Shown here one piece after another: positions 32,515 through 36,170 of a DNA stretch of 36,170 nt. Within the stretch, counting starts at the first letter, position 1. Every line of letters begins with the position of its first letter. A model generated the notes under the pieces. It was given only the letters and a program-made list of their open reading frames with translations, did not search any database and was not told where the DNA came from. The stretch is from Pleurocapsales cyanobacterium LEGE 10410 (GTDB lineage Bacteria > Cyanobacteriota > Cyanobacteriia > Cyanobacteriales > Xenococcaceae). The stretch spans positions 1 through 36,170 of the forward strand of contig JADEXJ010000056.1 of NCBI GenBank assembly GCA_015207195.1, read 5' to 3'. Made by a program: the position numbers and the translations under genes.

Positions 32515-34305
32515 ATGAGCCATAGATTTAGCTTTTACAGCAAACAGCAGAGCCAAGCTTTACTCGAACGATTAAATGCCAAGCGATCGCCGAAATTTAC
32601 TTATTTAATTATCGACTCCGATCGCGATTTAGAGGAGTGGATTATTAAAATAGAGGCAGAAAGTTGTTTTATTGCTTTGGATACGGAAACAAAAGGGCTA
32701 ACTCCTGCCCCTGGTATGGTTAAAACACTACAAATTGCCTATCGTCAAGACAAACCTGTTTTGATTATCAAACTGCCTAAAATCGAGAATCGAACCAGTC
32801 TGCAAAGATTGATGGCTAGCCCCAAATTACTCAAAGTAGGACACAGCCTAAAATTTGATATTTTGATGCTCGAAGCAGAAGGAATAAAAGTTAGAGGTCC
32901 TGTCATGTGTACTATGTTGGGCATTGGAGTTCTTAAAGCAGGAGCTACCAGACAAGCTAGTTTGCAGTTCACCGCTCAAGATCTGCTTGATATAGAACTA
33001 GATAAAGCCGAGCAGAATTCTGATTGGGGAGGCAAATTGTCTACTACTCAATTACAGTATGCTGCCAACGATGCGGGGATACTGATGGAAATTATGACTC
33101 AGCTTCAGCAGAAGCTGAATGAGGCGGGTTTAACTAAGATCGCAATTTTAGAATACTGTTGCTTGCTACCCATAATTGAAATGCAGAGTCGCGGAATCTA
33201 TCTAGATCGCGATCGCTGGCAACGAGTTAGGCGAGAATACGAACAACAGCGGGACAGGTTAGCAGAAAAAATATATCAAGAACTAGAGCGAGAATTTAAT
33301 ATCGCTTCTTCGACTCAGCTACTAAAGGCTTTGCAAACCTACGGTATTGAAATCAAATCTACCAATAGTAATGTACTGATCGAGCAGGTCAAAAACTATC
33401 CTATAGTAGCTGAGATAATTAAATATCGTAGTCTTAATACTATTATCAATACCTTTCTCAAAGGATTTGACTCGCATATCTATTTGGATAATCGGTTGAG
33501 GGGAAACTGGTGGCAGATTGGCACGAGAACGGGCAGAACTAGCTGTCAAGAACCCAACTTGAGCAACATACCAAAAATACCCAAGATTAGAAATTGTTTT
33601 GCTGCCACCGACGGTTATCTATTAGTCGATGCTGACTATTCTCAAATAGAGTTGAGGCTAGCTGCTAAAAGAATGAATGTACCTACTTTGATCGAGGCAT
33701 TTGTCAAAGGAGAAGATATTCATGCTTTAACCGCTTCTTATATCTACGATTGCGATCTAGAAGATCTAACACCACAGCAGCGCAAACTAGGAAAGATACT
33801 TAACTTAGGTTTAATTTATGGCATGGGAGCAGAAAAGTTTAGACTTAATGCTGCTAAGAAATTCAGCGTTTATCTGACAGCAGCAAGATCTAAAGAATTA
33901 CGCGAGATGTTTTTCGCTCTCTATCCAGAAATCGATGAGTATCATCAATCGTGCCGTCGTAGCTGGCAGCAGAGACAACAGCAAGCAAGTTCAACATTGG
34001 GTAGAGTAAATATTTGGTCGAGTAAGAGTCCCAAACTCAATCAAATTATCAACTATCCGATTCAGGCTGACTGTGCGGATATTTTAAAGCAGGCAATATC
34101 TAGCTGGTATTTAAAATGTTTACATCAAAAGCTCGATGCTCACCTTGTTCTCACTGCTTATGACCAGTTAGTTATTGAAGCTAGAGAAGAACAGGCAGAG
34201 TATGCTGCCGAAATTCTGGAAAAGGTGATGATTGAAGCAGGGCGGGATTTGCTCGATCCAGTTCCAGTCGTTGTCGATCTCAAAATTGGTAAGTATTGGA
34301 GTTAG
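32515..34305 (+). CDS. PolA-like DNA polymerase with 3'-5' exonuclease domain, no 5' nuclease
   Basis: 596 residues. The exonuclease domain has ALDTETKGL (Asp56, Glu58), VGHSLKFDILML (Asp115) and YAANDAG (Tyr182, Asp186), a complete DEDDy set. The polymerase domain has RTGRTSCQEPNLSNIP, motif A DYSQIELR (Asp374), motif B RKLGKILNLGLIYG (Arg423, Lys427, Tyr435; the usual Phe is Leu431) and motif C AYDQLVIEA (Asp550), where chromosomal enzymes have HDE. At about 600 residues it matches Klenow-like enzymes without the 5'-3' nuclease. It is likely the plasmid's own replicative or gap-filling polymerase, fitting the clamp and clamp-loader genes nearby. Family certain; role inferred. Confidence 0.93.
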   Translation: MSHRFSFYSKQQSQALLERLNAKRSPKFTYLIIDSDRDLEEWIIKIEAESCFIALDTETKGLTPAPGMVKTLQIAYRQDKPVLIIKLPKIENRTSLQRLMASPKLLKVGHSLKFDILMLEAEGIKVRGPVMCTMLGIGVLKAGATRQASLQFTAQDLLDIELDKAEQNSDWGGKLSTTQLQYAANDAGILMEIMTQLQQKLNEAGLTKIAILEYCCLLPIIEMQSRGIYLDRDRWQRVRREYEQQRDRLAEKIYQELEREFNIASSTQLLKALQTYGIEIKSTNSNVLIEQVKNYPIVAEIIKYRSLNTIINTFLKGFDSHIYLDNRLRGNWWQIGTRTGRTSCQEPNLSNIPKIPKIRNCFAATDGYLLVDADYSQIELRLAAKRMNVPTLIEAFVKGEDIHALTASYIYDCDLEDLTPQQRKLGKILNLGLIYGMGAEKFRLNAAKKFSVYLTAARSKELREMFFALYPEIDEYHQSCRRSWQQRQQQASSTLGRVNIWSSKSPKLNQIINYPIQADCADILKQAISSWYLKCLHQKLDAHLVLTAYDQLVIEAREEQAEYAAEILEKVMIEAGRDLLDPVPVVVDLKIGKYWS

Positions 34306-34364
34306 TAGCAGAATAATAGCAAAAGCTGTATCTTGTAACGGTTAGTTTGTAAGCCGTACTAAGA

Positions 34365-35744
34365 ATGACAGTTGAAAACCACAGAGAAGCAATTCAGAAA
34401 CTAAATCAAAAGGCTAGAAGATCTGGGATTTTTGCTAATTTGGAAACTATTGGTTCTTACGATGATTTCTCGCAGATAGTTTGTATCGATTATTTGGACA
34501 AACCAGGATTTTTACAGCTAATAAATGGGTTCAAATCATATAAAACTAATGATTCATTTGAGACAAATAAAGCATTGCAAAAAAATTATGAGTTAAATAC
34601 GAAATTTTACTCTACTTGTGTACATGAGCTAACACATTGGTTGGATCATACTTCTACTTTGTGGGGACAAAAGCAATTAATCTATATCTACAATGCTATC
34701 AACGCTTGGACTAATCAAAAAGAAAAAGATTTTTATAGAATTTCAATTGCTCATTCTGAGCGACTGAGAGCAAGATTAGCTGTTTACTATACAGAAGAGT
34801 ACGCTACTAATAACGAAACTAAAGTTGTAGAACCTTGGCAGTATGAATATGGTTCAGGAGTCGAGTTTGGTATAGACGGTAAAGTCAGAGAAGATAGACC
34901 TTTTGTCTATACGGTCTTTAAGAACGTAAATGATGAGCGTATCATCCGTGTTCCATTTAGTATGTTTGCGTTGACTGAAGCGAACGCAACTTATGCAGAA
35001 TTAAGAGTTAAAGTGCAAGCTACTTCTGTTTTGGAAGAAAGCCAAAGATTAGTAGAGCTAAATGATTTAGACAAAACGATTGTCGAGGATCTGTACAATT
35101 CAAAACTGGCAATTTATTCAGTGGCTACACATTGTCTAGCTAATTCAATTAAAACTAGCAATTATCTTGTTGCCTACGAATTGTCTTCCATGCTATCAAC
35201 ATTGTGTCTAAATTTGCCTAATAGTTTGTATCAATCGTTAAAAGCACCTCCAGAGTTTGAAGTTTTTGGCAATAGAATTCAATCCTTAAAAGACATTGCC
35301 GATCCTGGCTTTGCATTTTTTACAATTGCCAAAAATGCTCCTCAATACGACTCTAATATTTCTCATAAGCAATTATTAGAAGAAGCCTTGCATAATTCTG
35401 GACTACCTGACCTGAAAACAATACAGCAGTCAGTTCTAATAGAAATGGATCAATTAAAAAGCAATATTGTTAATGGTATTCATGTAGATAAATTAAAGCT
35501 TTTGCTATCGGTCGGCAAAGAAAATGTTGTGCAGCGAGGAATATGGGGAGAGAATTATTTATCAGTAGAGAATCTATATCAAAGTCAAATTACTTTACCG
35601 CCTATTGTGCTTGGAGATGGATATAGTACCCCTATTTCTCCTAAAATGTTGCCAATTAATCAAGAATTTATAGATATGTGGATCGACCAAATCATTGATA
35701 TTGAAGGCTCTATAGAGCAATTTATTCGTGCTTGCCGTCTTTAA
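34365..35744 (+). CDS. Hypothetical protein with HExxH motif (possible zinc protease)
   Basis: 459 residues, not recognised. The striking feature is HELTHWLDH at 87-95 (His87, Glu88, His91, with a further His95), in the context FYSTCVHELTHWLDHTSTLW, as in zinc metallopeptidases of several clans. Upstream is a strand-rich stretch (SQIVCIDYLDKPGFLQL), a good match for the edge strand before such a helix. A later glutamate such as ALTEANATYAELRV could be the third ligand. The C-terminal half is helical without motifs, and there is no signal peptide. It lies 59 bp after the polymerase on the same strand and may be transcribed with it. Confidence 0.6.
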   Translation: MTVENHREAIQKLNQKARRSGIFANLETIGSYDDFSQIVCIDYLDKPGFLQLINGFKSYKTNDSFETNKALQKNYELNTKFYSTCVHELTHWLDHTSTLWGQKQLIYIYNAINAWTNQKEKDFYRISIAHSERLRARLAVYYTEEYATNNETKVVEPWQYEYGSGVEFGIDGKVREDRPFVYTVFKNVNDERIIRVPFSMFALTEANATYAELRVKVQATSVLEESQRLVELNDLDKTIVEDLYNSKLAIYSVATHCLANSIKTSNYLVAYELSSMLSTLCLNLPNSLYQSLKAPPEFEVFGNRIQSLKDIADPGFAFFTIAKNAPQYDSNISHKQLLEEALHNSGLPDLKTIQQSVLIEMDQLKSNIVNGIHVDKLKLLLSVGKENVVQRGIWGENYLSVENLYQSQITLPPIVLGDGYSTPISPKMLPINQEFIDMWIDQIIDIEGSIEQFIRACRL

Positions 35745-35783
35745 AATGGAGTACTACAAACACTAATACTTTCTACGGAGTAA

Positions 35784-36170
35784 TTACCCGCCACCTAACA
35801 GAGCTTCCTCTGGCAATTTAAATGGGCTATTGTCAGGTTTAGATGCGGGTTTGGCAAACCAAGCATTGTTACGCATTGCCTGAATTGATTCGGAGGCGCG
35901 AACGGAGGCTTTGTTTATCTGACTGACTTTAGTTAGTAAATAATCAAAATCAATTTTGGGGGAGTTGCGATCGCTCTTTCGTTCTTTAACTGGAAGGCTA
36001 CAGTACCAGTCATCTAAACAGGTTCTGACGGTATCACCAATTTCTACAGGGGTACATTCTTCCGCTTCATCGATCAGTTCAACCCAATGAGCCATTGTCC
36101 AGGGAGTCTCTTCTACTGTGGCAGGATTAGAACTAGTGAACTGAGTTGGAAAATATTTGGATAAGTAAAT
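35784..36170 (-). CDS. Hypothetical protein, partial (5' end outside window)
   Basis: The minus-strand frame is open from the window edge to a TAA at 35784-35786, giving about 128 visible codons. The methionine at 36095 is internal, because the frame continues upstream (KYFPTQFTSSNPATVEETPW). The visible part is rich in Asp, Glu and Ser and ends in KLPEEALLGGG, a likely flexible tail. It has MAHWVELIDEAEE followed by IGDTVRTCLDDWY. No family is recognised. It is convergent with the HExxH gene. Confidence 0.6.
   Translation of the reverse strand: MYLSKYFPTQFTSSNPATVEETPWTMAHWVELIDEAEECTPVEIGDTVRTCLDDWYCSLPVKERKSDRNSPKIDFDYLLTKVSQINKASVRASESIQAMRNNAWFAKPASKPDNSPFKLPEEALLGGG

Noticed and set aside
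1-36170. CRISPR arrays, tRNA or rRNA genes
   Set aside because: I saw no regularly spaced repeats and no tRNA or rRNA signatures. A covariance-model search was not possible.
1-36170. Replication initiator gene or iterons
   Set aside because: No Rep protein or iteron array was recognised; the origin is probably outside the window, or of an unfamiliar type.

Overview
The window reads as part of a large conjugative plasmid of a cyanobacterium. The octamer GCGATCGC (HIP1, typical of cyanobacterial genomes) occurs about twenty times, base composition is moderately AT-rich, and several proteins are of cyanobacterial type. ParA/ParB partition genes, a VirB4-like ATPase and a VirD4-like coupling protein argue for a self-transmissible replicon. 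Both window edges cut genes (1-2187 and 35784-36170).

Layout. 1-2864 (minus): transfer genes, a VirB3/VirB4-like ATPase and a VirB2/TrbC-like membrane protein. 3204-6247: a cold-shock protein, a catalytically degenerate SNase-like protein and a NERD-nuclease/SF1-helicase fusion. 6378-11859 (minus): a two-gene unit with a 667-residue low-complexity/coiled-coil protein and an about 1146-residue protein carrying the DFDGD metal-binding motif and other signatures of single-chain, two-barrel RNA polymerases (YonO / eukaryotic RdRP type). This is the most unusual gene in the window. 11984-13100: a small unknown gene and a UPF0175/PIN (DUF3368) toxin-antitoxin pair. 13199-14906: a Phd-like antitoxin gene split by a complete ISL3-family element with an exact 8-bp target duplication. 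15067-19665: a complete qatABCD anti-phage operon. 19733-21750: an HNH protein, a small ORF and an IS4-like element whose transposase is broken by a 7-bp tandem duplication.

21810-25975 (plus) encodes a family-4 uracil-DNA glycosylase, a DnaN-like clamp, a DnaX-like clamp-loader ATPase and a HolA-like delta subunit. A PolA-like polymerase with a proofreading domain follows at 32515-34305. Together these amount to most of a plasmid-owned replisome. Between them lie a LuxR-type pseudo-receiver regulator, a methyltransferase-like protein lacking a visible catalytic motif, ParB and ParA (30.1 kb) and the VirD4 operon (30347-32345), which begins with a 41-residue membrane ORF. 34365-35744 encodes an HExxH protein of unknown role.

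Regulation. The two minus-strand transfer operons share an upstream element with identical internal spacing (2912-2961 and 32379-32439), suggesting one regulator. Perfect palindromes sit upstream of parA, and an inverted repeat sits upstream of the split antitoxin. HIP1 is absent from 14969 to 23834, which covers the qat operon, consistent with its acquisition from a non-cyanobacterial source. All family calls come from reading motifs by eye; no database search was run.
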